Shown here in pieces: positions 22,876 to 33,251 of a stretch of 45,622 nt of DNA. The stretch spans positions 1,726,333 through 1,771,954 of the forward strand of contig JAHNZQ020000308.1 of the NCBI GenBank assembly GCA_019155205.2. Direction: 5' to 3'. Positions within the stretch are counted from its first letter, which is position 1, and every line of letters begins with the position of its first letter. The position numbers and the translations under genes were made by a program. This DNA is from Gracilaria vermiculophylla. Its lineage: Eukaryota > Rhodophyta > Florideophyceae > Gracilariales > Gracilariaceae. The notes below the pieces were generated by a model. That model was not told where the DNA came from, ran no database searches, and saw nothing but the letters and a program-made list of their open reading frames with translations.

Positions 22876-24440
22876 TCGAATATGAATGATCGAGTGTAAT
22901 TATCCGTGCAGAGACTAAATTGCATTGTTGGCAATTGTCGGCTGCACGTGCGGCGCAGTGCCAGCGCGATGCCATGGTAGCGCTAGCGTGGCGCTGATGT
23001 GGCGCCAGCGTGCAGCACCTGGCTGTCTTTCGAGCCTAGGAAGTAACACTTTCTCGGCAAAATCAAATACTAGATGCCTGGTTTCGTTAGACTGTGACGA
23101 AACTGCTTCTTCCTGGCAATTCCTGTACATATCATATTCTGATCTGGCCTTCGCACGATGGTGTTCCAAGAACATTTGGCTACTTTGATACCTGGCATCC
23201 AGACGCCCGACCTTAGCAATAGTATTCTTTAGCGTAGTACAGGTGTCGCAAAAGTCACTATCCGTGGAAGCAATTCGCAAAGTTGGCAACAGCTGTTTCC
23301 AGTACCGAACAAATAGATTGTACGAGATAAAAGACCTCGGTGGATTCAAGATTGTATGGATTTTTCTAAAACCAGACATTATCTCGGCCCATCGCTCTTC
23401 ATATAGGCCGTGTATATCTATTTTCTTAATATCGCTGGGCAATAAACGAAGCGGAGTCTCATCTCTAGAACCTCTGCCACGGGGGCATTCAAGACCATAG
23501 AGGGAAGCATAATTGTTAAGAAACGCCAAGACGATGGTTTTTTGTACTCCGTGCCTCCCTTTCCCCCCTTCGCTGTGTCGTGTTACGAAAAGGTTTGGAA
23601 CGTTTGCCTCAGCTATTTGACGACCGGGGTGCGCAATACATATGGTCGAAAGTTGAAGAACAGCTGCAAATGCAGGTCGACAAAGACAATGACCTTTAAT
23701 GTAGTAGCCAAACGTAGTCCTTCTCTTGCTGTCCGCTGTGAAACGACGACGTTTCCGACGGGGTATAGCAGTACTGTTAGGTAGACTGTCATTTTGTACA
23801 TCAGCTTTGGATACCGTTGCAAAGAGCATGCTGCGCATGAACCCAACACGATCCATCTCAGCAAACTTTCCAAACTCTAGAGCCATAGCCTGTAATCTAG
23901 TACTCGAACATGCAGGGTCGCAGTCGCATTGCACCATTTGAGAGCTGTAACGATTTAACACGGCCTCGCCAGTAAATGATTGAGGGAGTGTTGCTTGCAG
24001 TAAGTCAGAATCGGAATTAGAGAGACCGAGCATACCCTCAAAAGCAGTGATGAGATCGTCATGATCATAGTCGTCGTCATCAGGCTCTTCTATTGTTACT
24101 GTTGAAGGAAACGGAGCCATATTGGTCCCTAAATCAGCAATGAAAAGCTGCTGAAAATCACTGTTCATTGCGAGTGAAGGATATTCAGGAAAGTAGATAG
24201 GAACAGGTATCCTTGTCAACACAAGAGAGAGAAGGATAATGAGCTGATGTTCTCTTCTCTTTCAACAACAGAAAGAATCGCAGTTATCTCGAGTATCGCT
24301 TGACTTTTAAAAATAGAATATAAAAATGATTGAACTTGATTTCTTCTTCATTTTTTACCCGCTTTGGGGATTTTTAAAACAAATCTGTCAAATGGCTTTG
24401 TCTGACTTCGTTACGTTTCGAAATGGAATAAAATGAAAAA

Positions 24441-24488
24441 TTGAAAAATGTACATAAGGTACTCTGGGTTTTGAAAGCGTCCCATATG
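24441..24488 (-). repeat. Right inverted repeat of the DUF7869 transposon
   Basis: On the minus strand it begins CATATGGG and shares TTTCAAAACC and AGAGTACCTTAT with the left arm. It lies about 270 bases upstream of the transposase ATG. Confidence 0.7.
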
Positions 24489-24849
24489 ATGTACGAGAAA
24501 ACCAAATGAAATACTTTGATCTTTTTGACAAAGAAATTTGCAACTTGAATTCTTCTGAATGCCACAAAGATTATTGGTACAGTTTAGAAACATAACGCTC
24601 TTAATGTATTACAAGACTCTCTAAAAGAGGGTCTTTAGTTGTATAGGCGGATATATCAAAATATAGAAAAACAGATAATGTATTTATTCATAGACATGTA
24701 GAGTCTGCACGCTATCAGACATTTTTTTTTATGGATTTGTGCTACATTTTAAGTTTTGTATTAATGGAGAAACGTTTCTCATCGAGGCGACATCTCAGTA
24801 TAGAAATCTATATTGCTGACTGAGTGTCTAGAGTCCGCGCACATTACGG
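24489..24849. other. AT-rich spacer
   Basis: No gene is seen. It could include the worn 5' part of the Tc1 relic that follows. Confidence 0.4.
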
Positions 24850-25244
24850 TTATGGAGTTGCCAGCGCCCCCATCAAACTTTAAAACCCTTTTGATCGTGT
24901 ATGTGGATTGTCATAAAGAATGATTTATGGCTGTAAAAGACAGTTTGACTTATTTTTTATTTGAAAAACTGTATTAAGAATTTCAGGGATAATATTCCAA
25001 TTTCGTTTATTAGCGGCTACGTTAACTCGATGGCAAAACGCTGCATTAGCGTTTTTCTACAAAACGAGGAAAAAATAGTTTCGGAGTCTTGTAAAGAGAC
25101 TATTAGTTGATACGGACGATACCTTATGTTTTTGAAACGATTTTTGAACTTGAACTTATTTCAAAATTTAGTTTTCTAGTTGTACACCACCAAAATCATG
25201 CCTTTTTTACTTTGACACAATCGTGATATGTTTTTGAAAGACTG
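24850..25244 (+). mobile_element. Tc1/mariner relic (3' part only)
   Basis: Aligns with the last third of the Tc1 transposase. It has a GAG-x-TGCCAGCGC counterpart of the EWPARSP codons, then a stretch matching KNCIKN, then YVNSMAKRCISV in place of YINSMPKRCISV. It ends TATGTTTTTGAAAGACTG followed by TA at 25245-25246. It is much more diverged than copies A and B. Confidence 0.65.
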
Positions 25245-25246
25245 TA

Positions 25247-26446
25247 CGAGGGTTTCCTCCATTTCTTGCCTGCGCGAGACGAGGAACTTATTCGCGAACC
25301 CCACTCCACTCATCGTCACTGGTACTTGAGAGCTGCCCCGCGACGACTCCCGCATTATCGATAAAGTGGTTGAGAACGGTCAATAACATAAGAACCTTTA
25401 AATATTAAGACACAGCTCCTGTTTCATTTAGTAAGGAATGTTTTTAAAACTGTTTTGCAAAACTAATTATATACGCGTGGGAAGCTGTAGTAGAAATACG
25501 TCGATCGGATGGAAGATGGCTTTGGTAGATTTTACATCACAGAACGGATGGCTTCTTCGGATTGCAATTCAATGGATGGTGGGAAACGAAAATGGAAATT
25601 CTAATACCATTGAAATGGACCCATACCTGGTGGATTTTATGAAGCGCAGTCACGCCACTCTTCGACTTTAAGTATTGTGAAAATTTCACTTTTTCTACGT
25701 AACATAATATGGAATATTTGGATGTCTTTCCCGTGATTATCAGGAGATGTGGGCCTCGTCGGAGCTGTAGAAATCTCGAAAGCTATTTTCACCTGTAGGT
25801 TTCCGTATCGAACCGAACGGATGATGCGCTTCGCCTCATGCGACGTAAACTGAAATTGCGAGGATTCCCATCTTATTCTATTTGGGGCTGTTTTTCGATT
25901 TCTTCCTTCTACGTTTCGACAATCCCATTTCGAATTCGTACAGAGAAAGCGTCACCGAATTCAATCAGAGAAGTGCATAGCAAGTTAAGTCGCTCACACG
26001 GAGTTGTTTGATATTAATTAGACAACTGTTTTAACTTCCGTGAACTGCGTATCTTCTCTCCCCGCTTTCGCTCTATTAGGAGAGTAAAGGTCCGACAAGT
26101 TCGAGACCCTTATAGAGCAGCACATGTCATTACATGACGAATGACGAATATTTCTGATGTTAATCAAGCTTTACAAAAAAGAGACAACCCTTATGCCCAG
26201 CGCATCTATTTCTATAGCTTAAGCTGACGCACAAGGACATCACTCAAATTTGCCTACAGCATAGCGATTTGATCGAAATTGCGGAGGCTCCATGCAAATA
26301 AATCTTACACTGAGCATCGCAAGATCATACGCCACCACCCGCTCTCTGATGTTTCACAGTGGTTTTTTTGTTCATCAAACCCAAAAACCTCAGATAGCGT
26401 GCCATAGACATTCACCCAGCGTTCTCGGAGGCAGTTTAGCCGATTA
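25247..26446. other. Unassigned intergenic DNA
   Basis: No gene is recognised. The 77-codon frame at 25438-25671 has no known motif. At 25653-25677 a GTCACGCCACT...GACTTTAAG stretch resembles part of the intron-like insertion at 22353-22370. Confidence 0.5.
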
Positions 26447-26450
26447 TTAT

Positions 26451-26729
26451 TTAAGCGGACGGGGAGGCGGGGAAGAATCCTTTGCCGAAGGCACCAGCGA
26501 GACCACCACCCGGCATAGCGGCACCGAAAGCGGTACCGTCCTCGGAAGAAGCACCAGCGATACCGGCATCCTCACTACCGGCGGCACCAGCGGAGTTGGC
26601 GCCCATGGCGGCGAAACCAGCACCACCCTTACCGAGCTGGCCGGCAATCTGGTGGTTGAACATACGGACCGGAGAGGCCACGGCGGCGCCGAAGAGAGCA
26701 ACAAGAGCAATGATCTTGGACATCATCAT
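26451..26729 (-). CDS. Small secreted Ala/Gly-rich protein, copy 1
   Basis: 92 residues from ATG 26729 (three Met codons in a row). Residues 4-18 (KIIALVALFGAAVAS) form a signal peptide with an AVAS cleavage site. The mature part starts PVRMFNHQ and is rich in Gly, Ala and Ser with acidic SED motifs. It ends GKGFFPASPSA. The codons are strongly C- and T-ending (GCC, GGT, TCC), unlike the surrounding AT-rich DNA, which suggests high expression. It differs from copies 2 and 3 by single bases and one extra Met, yet the flanks are unrelated. The function is unknown. A wall or extracellular role is possible from the signal peptide alone. Confidence 0.85.
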   Translation of the reverse strand: MMMSKIIALVALFGAAVASPVRMFNHQIAGQLGKGGAGFAAMGANSAGAAGSEDAGIAGASSEDGTAFGAAMPGGGLAGAFGKGFFPASPSA

Positions 26730-26835
26730 TTTTAAGTTAATTTAGTTGAGGGCTTGAGAAGCTGGGAGAAGTAAGAGGCTTGAAGTGTGGTGGTGGTGAG
26801 GTCAAATTGGATGAGGTCCCGGATGCTCGCGTCGG

Positions 26836-26842
26836 TTAAATA
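26836..26842 (-). promoter_or_regulatory. TATA-like box of secreted-protein copy 1
   Basis: TATTTAA on the minus strand, about 107-113 bases before the ATG at 26729. A pyrimidine-rich leader lies between. The spacing matches the other three family members. Confidence 0.6.
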
Positions 26843-26849
26843 GGGCAAT

Positions 26850-27466
26850 GAAGCGTTACAGAGCCGGCGCTCTGACATGGATACTGAGAAATGCGGAACG
26901 AAGGCCCACACAATGCCCACTTCTTTGTGGAATTGGAGCATGTAAAATCGTGTCGACGATTCCGGGGCATCTCCACGTCTCCAAGAGATACAATACGAAA
27001 CAGTTGGACGATTAGTGATGCGAGTGCATTGACAGGTAACGGTCCAAGGACTATCTTGCGCGCGGCCAATACATGCAAACTCCTCTTGCAGAAGAAATGT
27101 TTGATTCAGTCTTCAATGTACGGACCCTTCCCGACCCTCGCGAGTAGTAGGCGCTACATCACAATTACTTGCAATTGCGCGAGCGGTATTGATTGCAATA
27201 TTTATTGGGGGCAACTTCCCGTTTCAACCCCCCTATACTAAGACCCTCAGATTCGCCCCATGCGCCGCTAGTGTTGTCGGGTCGCTCTTGGCCCATCTCA
27301 CCAATGTCAGGATTTCAAATCAATGATGTTTACACTCAGAAAACCAGATAATTCAGCATTGGTTTTGAAGCCAAAAGTCTGTGCGAAGGGTATCAAGAAA
27401 CGTTCTATCCTAATATGTCCGGCATCGAAATCATCTTCAGAACTCAATTACTGGTCGATTTTACGA
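26850..27466. other. Intergenic DNA
   Basis: No gene is recognised. It separates the promoter of secreted-protein copy 1 from the 3' end of POP4. Confidence 0.5.
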
Positions 27467-28201
27467 TTAGAAGTAACTCTTATGCCTCTTTTTAATCTTT
27501 CTAGCCGATCTCTCGCTCGCTCTGAAGCACAGCGCCGACAAATTCAGCTCTATAGTATGATTATCTACTTGAAATTGCATTATGGAAACGTTTTTAGGTG
27601 CGGTGATGGTTTTGTTTTTCGATGAGACAAGTACTATCGTATTAGCTGTTTCTGCTATTAGCACACCTGCAGCACCGACTAGGCCAGGGTCTTTCGATCG
27701 GACAATCTTGACAAAAGCACCGTGCCAGTCCATTCTTAGTATGCGGTCGCCAAGTGCCTGTCCACTCGTTCTAAAAATCTTCCGAGCATATGATTGCCAC
27801 AATGATTGCAGACCATCGTATGTCACATACTTGGATGGCATTCCCCTCAAATGAATTTTGCCTTTCCGAGTCGTTAGCTTCCGAATGGGTTTAGAGTCTG
27901 GGGTTGTTTGCTTCGGCCCATTTTGAGTTCTCCCATGAAGTAGAAGAGTTTTGTTACGAATAGCAGCGTTCAGCTCATGTTCGGGAGGAAACGGCGCAGC
28001 AGTTGCAAAAGGAAGCAGGCGTGATACAGAGGCGGAAATTGCGCGCGCATTTCGCCCGCCCAGTTCTTTCGGCAACGGCTCGTACAGAGTTGTGCAGCGT
28101 TGCTTATCGGTCATGGTTCCGGGACCGGTTCTTTCATGAAGTTTTGAGTCACCCAATATCGTCCCACATGAAAGCAATGGTCTGGTGTTGTGCTCAAGCA
28201 T
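27467..28201 (-). CDS. POP4: Ribonuclease P/MRP protein subunit POP4 (RPP29)
   Basis: RPP29 binds the catalytic RNA of nuclear RNase P and RNase MRP, which trim the 5' end of pre-tRNA and process pre-rRNA. The family signature is clear: an N-terminal helical part (LQSLWQSYARKIF, residues 131-143), then the Sm-like barrel with ILRMDWHGAFVKIVRSKDPG (154-173) and LVGAAGVLIAETANTIVLV (174-192). The C-terminal CFRASERSARKIKKR (225-239) matches the CFRSSERAAKKFK pattern of eukaryotic RPP29. It is 244 residues from ATG 28201. ATG 28114 (residue 30, MTDKQRC) has a better context and may be the real start. The gene is intact with no intron. It is divergent from the SDR gene. Confidence 0.92.
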   Translation of the reverse strand: MLEHNTRPLLSCGTILGDSKLHERTGPGTMTDKQRCTTLYEPLPKELGGRNARAISASVSRLLPFATAAPFPPEHELNAAIRNKTLLLHGRTQNGPKQTTPDSKPIRKLTTRKGKIHLRGMPSKYVTYDGLQSLWQSYARKIFRTSGQALGDRILRMDWHGAFVKIVRSKDPGLVGAAGVLIAETANTIVLVSSKNKTITAPKNVSIMQFQVDNHTIELNLSALCFRASERSARKIKKRHKSYF

Positions 28202-28781
28202 CGGAGACGAACTTCAGCGTGCGAGTGCGAAAAACGAAGGCACACCGTCACATCCAACAAGCCCGAAGTAACCGTGTGTTAATTATTAACCTTGAGTAAC
28301 CCTTAAGCAGCACCTCGCGCGCGGCACAGCGAGCGGACGTCCTTCAGTTGCCGAGACAGAGTTGTACAGGCGTTGTCCAGTTGGCATTTGAAAGCCGACA
28401 AGTGGCTTGGGGCTGCCTCCACTTGAAACGAATATTGTTTTGGTTCTGGGGTTGCGAGAAAACATGACGCACAGCAGCAGCGCACGTTGGGTGTGACGTG
28501 AGCAGTGTCCATCAGAATTTCTTTCCAGATGTAACAAAGTACCAAAGCTAGAGGGGTAGCGTTCCTTGTGTTCTGAACAAAGTTAATTCTTGCAGTCGGT
28601 GTTTCCCTGTTTGCTCTCCGACCCGCTTACCAACGTTCGTGACTCGGTTGATATCTCAGGTCCTCTTACATTTTGCTATCAAAAATATCAAATCCACATT
28701 GAAAATCAATCGGAGACACCAGACTGAGCGCAAATACAGCTCTCTGTCTACCGCAAGGCTCGACGACTTCACCCACATCCC
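28202..28781. other. Divergent intergenic region between POP4 and SDR
   Basis: 580 bases that must hold both promoters. No TATA box is obvious on either side. A minus-strand frame of 80 codons (28545-28303) is open but has no recognised homology. Confidence 0.5.
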
Positions 28782-29810
28782 ATGACTGACACGTCTCAAA
28801 TACGGGTGGCCGTCAGTGGTATAACCGGGTTTATAGGAGCCCAGGTAGCAGCGGACCTTCTTTCTAGAGGCTATATCGTTCACGGCACAGTCCGCTCGAA
28901 GACGCGCGATCATGTGGCTCATTTGACTTCGCTTGAAACTCCTGGAAAGCTAGAGGTTTTCGAAGCTGATTTGATGAAAGATGGTTCGTACGACGAAGCT
29001 GTTATGGGATGCACATATGCGCTTCACGTTGCAGCCCCGTACATCCTAACAGCACCAGACCCCAAAAAAGACTTGATAGAACCTGCCATACAAGGAACGT
29101 TGAACTTTTTGTCTGCATGCGTGAAAGCTTCGGTCTCCAAGGTTGTCCTCACCAGTTCAATCGGTGCAATTGCAGATCATGGTGAATGGGGAAAAGTTTT
29201 CGATGAAGCTGACTGGAACGATGAAAGCGAGGAGAAGGCAATTCCTTTTAACTATTCCAAAGTTGCGGCAGAGCGCGCGGCATGGTCGTATGCAACGGAG
29301 AACAATCTCAATCTTGTCGTAATCAATCCCTCATTAGTTCTTGGTCCCAGCTTGGTTCCCAGATTGAACCCGTCGAATATTCTCGTGCAGCATATCGCGA
29401 ACGGGAAAATACCCGTGATTGTAAACCTCGAATTGCCTGCTGTTGATGTGCGTGATGTCTCTGAAGCTCACATTCGTGCCATGGAAATGGAAAAAGCAAG
29501 TGGTAGGTATATATGCACTGCGGAGAATTTGCACATGGAGCATATAGCTGATATTGCTAGGTCTAATGGTTTGAGAGCCACAAATATACGTTTGACATCG
29601 AGGCTAGCCACGGAAGTCATGAGAGGTCTTCTGATGTTTTCAAAGAAAACGAACGAGTTTTACCCTGTAAGACGACAACTTGGCCGACCATTACACATTT
29701 CGAACAACAAAATAAAGGAGGAACTTGGTATGACTTTCAGAGATATGAATGCTACCCTGGCTGATTCGTTTAATGACATGATTGAATGGGGACATTTATA
29801 CAAATCTTGA
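28782..29810 (+). CDS. Dihydroflavonol-4-reductase-like extended SDR
   Basis: 342 residues, intact and intronless, from ATG 28782. It is a Rossmann-fold NAD(P)-dependent reductase of the DFR/CCR/epimerase group. The nucleotide-binding motif is SGITGFIG (residues 12-19), followed by HGTVRSK, whose Arg usually binds NADPH phosphate, and LHVAAP. The active-site strand is VVLTSSIGAI (121-130). The position of the catalytic YxxxK reads FNYSK (156-160), so the usual Tyr is Phe, with a Tyr two places later. PAVDVRDVSEAHIRAME (224-240) is typical of the family. The length is normal for DFR-like enzymes. The substrate cannot be told; relatives reduce ketones, aldehydes or dihydroflavonols. Confidence 0.9.
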   Translation: MTDTSQIRVAVSGITGFIGAQVAADLLSRGYIVHGTVRSKTRDHVAHLTSLETPGKLEVFEADLMKDGSYDEAVMGCTYALHVAAPYILTAPDPKKDLIEPAIQGTLNFLSACVKASVSKVVLTSSIGAIADHGEWGKVFDEADWNDESEEKAIPFNYSKVAAERAAWSYATENNLNLVVINPSLVLGPSLVPRLNPSNILVQHIANGKIPVIVNLELPAVDVRDVSEAHIRAMEMEKASGRYICTAENLHMEHIADIARSNGLRATNIRLTSRLATEVMRGLLMFSKKTNEFYPVRRQLGRPLHISNNKIKEELGMTFRDMNATLADSFNDMIEWGHLYKS

Positions 29811-31100
29811 AATGAATCTCGGACATATTCTATATCCCTCGTGGTTTCCTGTGATGCCAATGTGCTTTCAGCTCTACTGAGTTTAGTATCGATGGTAATT
29901 TTTTAGATTGGAACTTTGTTTCACAAGGGTGGTAAGTGTCCGCCTTTTGACGTGGGTCGGACCATACCAGAAAGTATAACACTCGTACAGAAAAAAGCTT
30001 TGGAACGGTGGTGTCATATTCGCTTCAGCTTTGTGATCGTCGCACCACTTGACTCGTATGAGCATCGCGTATCCTCAGAACATCCTATGATCACCGTCCA
30101 AATGCAATCAGATTCTCGTTCTCGTCATTCCACATGTGACGACGAATTTATGGCCCCGGATGGTACGCAACATGAGACATTTACATGACCAAGTGTAACT
30201 GTGAAGAATTCGGCACAGCCTGGCATTTAAGTGCACAGCGATTAAAATTGCTCATGACTGATATGAACGGCGAGGAAACTCGGCTTGTACAATATGGCTA
30301 TCTGTTAGCCTTCTGCTACATGAGGCTAAAGACCTTATTGAACGCTACGTTATGGAACTACGTTATTGAAGCAATAAGCACAACCTTCGTAGTTTTGGGT
30401 AGTTCAAGTTAAGACCTAATGACACTGAAAGTTTTGACCTACATGTTCTGCAAATGGGAACAGGCTAGGAGACAACGTCAAAGTGACCATCGGGAGTGTC
30501 GTCCTGATAACTTTAACACTTGGGTGAAGCGTTCTGGTCGTGTGGCAAAGCTTAAGAAAAATAGAATGACGAAGATACGCGCTTCCTTTGAAGATAGAAT
30601 CAAATAGGAAATCTGCCAATCAAGAGTCAAGAGCATAAAAATCACCCCAAGGTGCCGTTCATGTGAAGTGAACTCTTGTGGATAACGGTCAAGCGCAAGA
30701 CTTGATCGTGCTCGCTCGTGAACTGTATGACGTTGATTGACCGTGTTAAGAGCGTATTCACAAGAACATGAGAGAACACTTAATTTGTTGATGGACTTAA
30801 TTCCCCCAGTGATCGGTTTCCAGTTGACTTCTTCGGATCAATGGCCCCGTAGTACTGATTTCCTCGATAGACGTACACGATGTGACTGTTTTGATAGACT
30901 CTGACCCGTAGAATAACCTGCGCCCAACACCGGGACTTGCGTCATTTGTCATTATCTGTAATGACGAAAGAAACTGAGAAGCTCCAAGACTACTTGGCCG
31001 TTAAAATCTTGAGATTATCGGACACTCTTCACTTCCTCATGCTTTGCCATTCATAATTTTCATAAGCTCCTGCAAAATTGAATTATATCAATGTAGAAGA
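29811..31100. other. Intergenic DNA with only short unassigned frames
   Basis: Small frames exist at 29916-30188, 30185-30412 and 30419-30607. None has a recognisable domain, signal peptide or codon bias, so I leave them uncalled. Confidence 0.5.
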
Positions 31101-31112
31101 AGGGTACAAGGG

Positions 31113-31120
31113 TATAAAAG
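31113..31120 (+). promoter_or_regulatory. TATA box of secreted-protein copy 2
   Basis: TATAAAAG, 104-111 bases before the ATG at 31224. It is followed by a pyrimidine-rich leader with repeated TTCTAACT. Confidence 0.75.
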
Positions 31121-31223
31121 AGGAAGCTTCTTCTTCATTATTCACCACACTCCGGCATTCATTCTAACTCTCTGCACATTTCTAACTTTTCTAACTCATT
31201 CAACACATTCTCACTGTGACAAA

Positions 31224-31499
31224 ATGATGTCCAAGATCATTGCTCTTGTTGCTCTCTTCGGCGCCGCCGTGGCCTCTCCGGTCCGTATGTTCAACCACCA
31301 GATTGCCGGCCAGCTCGGTAAGGGTGGTGCTGGTTTCGCCGCCATGGGCGCCAACTCCGCTGGTGCCGCCGGTAGTGAGGATGCCGGTATCGCTGGTGCT
31401 TCTTCCGAGGACGGTACCGCTTTCGGTGCCGCTATGCCGGGTGGTGGTCTCGCTGGTGCCTTCGGCAAAGGATTTTTCCCCGCCTCCCCGACTGCATAA
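31224..31499 (+). CDS. Small secreted Ala/Gly-rich protein, copy 2
   Basis: 91 residues from the first of two Met codons at 31224. It is the same protein as copies 1 and 3 except the last residues (ASPTA instead of ASPSA). The signal peptide is SKIIALVALFGAAVAS. The DNA is almost identical to the other copies from three bases before the ATG to seven bases before the stop codon. It then changes abruptly (CCGACTGCATAAG against CCGTCCGCTTAAA). It lies on the opposite strand from copies 1 and 3. With its own TATA box and leader it is likely expressed independently. The function is unknown. Confidence 0.88.
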   Translation: MMSKIIALVALFGAAVASPVRMFNHQIAGQLGKGGAGFAAMGANSAGAAGSEDAGIAGASSEDGTAFGAAMPGGGLAGAFGKGFFPASPTA

Positions 31500-33247
31500 G
31501 TCAACAACACTGTTTATAAGTTGACTGAAGAGTTGGATATGGTGTATCTGTTCATGCCCTTTTTCAGGGGATTCGATGCAAAATTAACGTTTGTATTAAT
31601 CTTTTTTTTGTGGATGCCATTCACCGTCGAGGGGCTCACGTTGGTGCAGCAGATTTTCACAGATTCAATGCGGGTTTTGATCATTCGCATGCATCACACG
31701 AAGATGAGTACTAAAGTAATTGAAAGAATATAGATAAAAAAAATCAGCACTTAATGAGCTTAACCCACTTCAAATGTAGAGACAGCAGATACCTTCCAGC
31801 TCAGGTGACGCACAATTGTCCAGTTTTAGTGATCAAGAGACTCTCCTTCTGTTACATTAGTTTCATTTATAGATTAAAAGGGAAGGGGTCAAAATCCTGC
31901 GATTGAAGCAATATAGAGCAAACCATAATACGAAACAAACATTGTCGGCCGTATTTTTTTCGTGCCTCATCTTTTGAAAGTATGGACGCCATGTTCTAAT
32001 TCGGAATAACGCATGGTAGAAACCCAACCAGATAAATTTTCTCTTTCCACAAAAACGCCAGAACTTTGCCTGGCGCATCGTTGACAATCTCGGCAACCGT
32101 TATGCACCTGTTTCCCTGATCCCCTCTGTAGCACATAACAGCGTCAAACCGATTACGAACTTGCGATGAACACCAAATCAGCTCGCTGAAGTTTACATTC
32201 TGGGATCTGGCTGTTACTGTCTCCGAATGCGGAGGCAGTGAGATCGCATAGCTAGTAGAAAAAGGAATAAAAGGCATCCCTCCCCGGGAAACAGAACAGG
32301 ACAGCCCAGGGAGAAAAGTGACCAGATTGTTGCCTCCTTCCACCCCGCGTCTACGACTCCTTCGACCGCCGCTGTCAACTTGCGATCCTAACACCCACGA
32401 AGGATTTGTCGACGGCTTGCGTTTATTTTGAAGGAACACATCATCACATGGTCGCAAACCTTTTTGACTAATACGGATTCGCAGTGTATGGAACGCCATC
32501 TCTTTCTGATACATGTAGCTAGCGATTCGGTGCAATGAGGGGATATGTCCTGAGAAGCGTTTCGCTATCCTGGCTTTTACGCGCTGCGCCAGGCTTGAAC
32601 AGTTGGGGATTTCATAGTTGTCTGGGAGCCATCAATCGTTTTTCTGATTGACTTGTGGCTGTCGTGCGACATGACCACGCTTCACAAATAATTAGTTCAT
32701 TTACAGAAATCATCCTCTGCGCAGTTGTTAGTCGGGAATACCGGAGAGGTAAAGTACACCGTGCCGAAGAAGTGAGGTTTTGAACTGATATCTGTCCGTC
32801 AAATTCCAGAAAAATGACAGATAAAATGCAAATTGTCATACCTACTTTACGTGAAGAGAAGTCACACAATAATCCGCAGAAAGTTGGTCAAAAGTTTTTT
32901 ACAGGCCAGTACATGTGTACATGCAACTTCGATTTTCTTAACGTACATGATGAAATCATTCGATCTTAGTTCTAATTTAACAAGCGTTGTCACGAAATGC
33001 GAAAACCTTTGAATACGACTGCATAATCGAGCGTACCATAAAAGTAGGACGGAAATCTTAATGGGTAGGAATCGGAACAATAAATTATAGTTCAGCTTTT
33101 AGATAGCTCTATTAATTACATTCTAGTCGGTTGGTATCAAAGGCGACGATACGACTGAGGATCTTTGCTAAACTACTTAACACGAAAAACCTCGAAGAGT
33201 TTCCAAGAGACTGATGTGGATGGCAGAATTAAAGGTATCTGGTATTA
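31500..33247. other. Intergenic DNA; possible relic frame 32514-31996
   Basis: The minus-strand frame 32514-31996 (VFLQNKRKPS..., FDAVMCYRGDQGNRC, VAEIVNDAPGKVLAFLWKEK) looks protein-like but matches no family I know. Related-looking residues appear in an overlapping frame at 32096-31863 (KFWRFCGKRKFIWLGF), as if an indel split one gene. Nothing else is recognised. Confidence 0.3.
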
Positions 33248-33251
33248 TTAT

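Larger units (their letters stand above)
22180..23018 (-). other. Intron-like insertion in the DUF7869 gene
   Basis: Minus strand: ...CCAG/GTGCTG ... CATACAG/GCCAGC. Removal of GT to AG joins ERQPG to QLHF in frame, at the point where the family has a continuous Q-P-G-x-L-x-F stretch. GCCAG stands directly before the donor and directly after the acceptor. The ends carry a short inverted match, GCACGC-TGGC. It contains the 100-N gap and a duplicated 255-bp block, so its true length may be about 480. Confidence 0.55.
21381..24168 (-). pseudogene. DUF7869-type transposase-like protein, two exons
   Basis: First ATG at 24168; the frame is open upstream to a GTG. Exon 1 (24168-23019): an acidic patch EEPDDDDYDHDD, Cys-rich QCDCDPAC, basic PRRKRRR, then FGYYIKGHCLCRPAF, LLPSDIKKIDIHGLYEERW, FVRYWKQLLPTLRIAS and FCDTCTTLKN. 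Exon 2 (22179 to 21381): GQLHFITGLKFDLFGV, then LHADNCSGQNKNRYMLWYL and FLVAGHTKNVCDGSFGHVKR, the core motifs I associate with DUF7869, probably a DDE nuclease (the function is inference). A minus-strand frameshift near 22010 and a TGA at 21717-21719 inactivate it. The Asp in HADNC and the Asp after GHTK are candidate catalytic residues. Confidence 0.65.
21124..24488 (-). mobile_element. DNA transposon with DUF7869-type protein
   Basis: The arms 21124-21171 and 24441-24488 are inverted repeats of each other (about 41 of 48 positions). The single gene inside is on the minus strand. No target duplication could be fixed because the true tips may lie a few bases outside the arms. Confidence 0.6.

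Noticed and set aside
26292..26735. Long plus-strand frame opposite secreted-protein copy 1 (and the same at 33165-33545 and, minus, 31211-31510)
   Set aside because: Shadow frames created by the GC-rich third codon positions of the real genes; they lack a signal peptide or family match.
28303..28545. 80-codon minus-strand frame upstream of POP4
   Set aside because: No known motif, no signal peptide and no clear codon bias; it lies in the shared promoter region of two genes.
31996..32514. Calling this minus frame a gene
   Set aside because: No homology recognised, an overlapping frame looks related, and no promoter is evident; described as a possible relic only.
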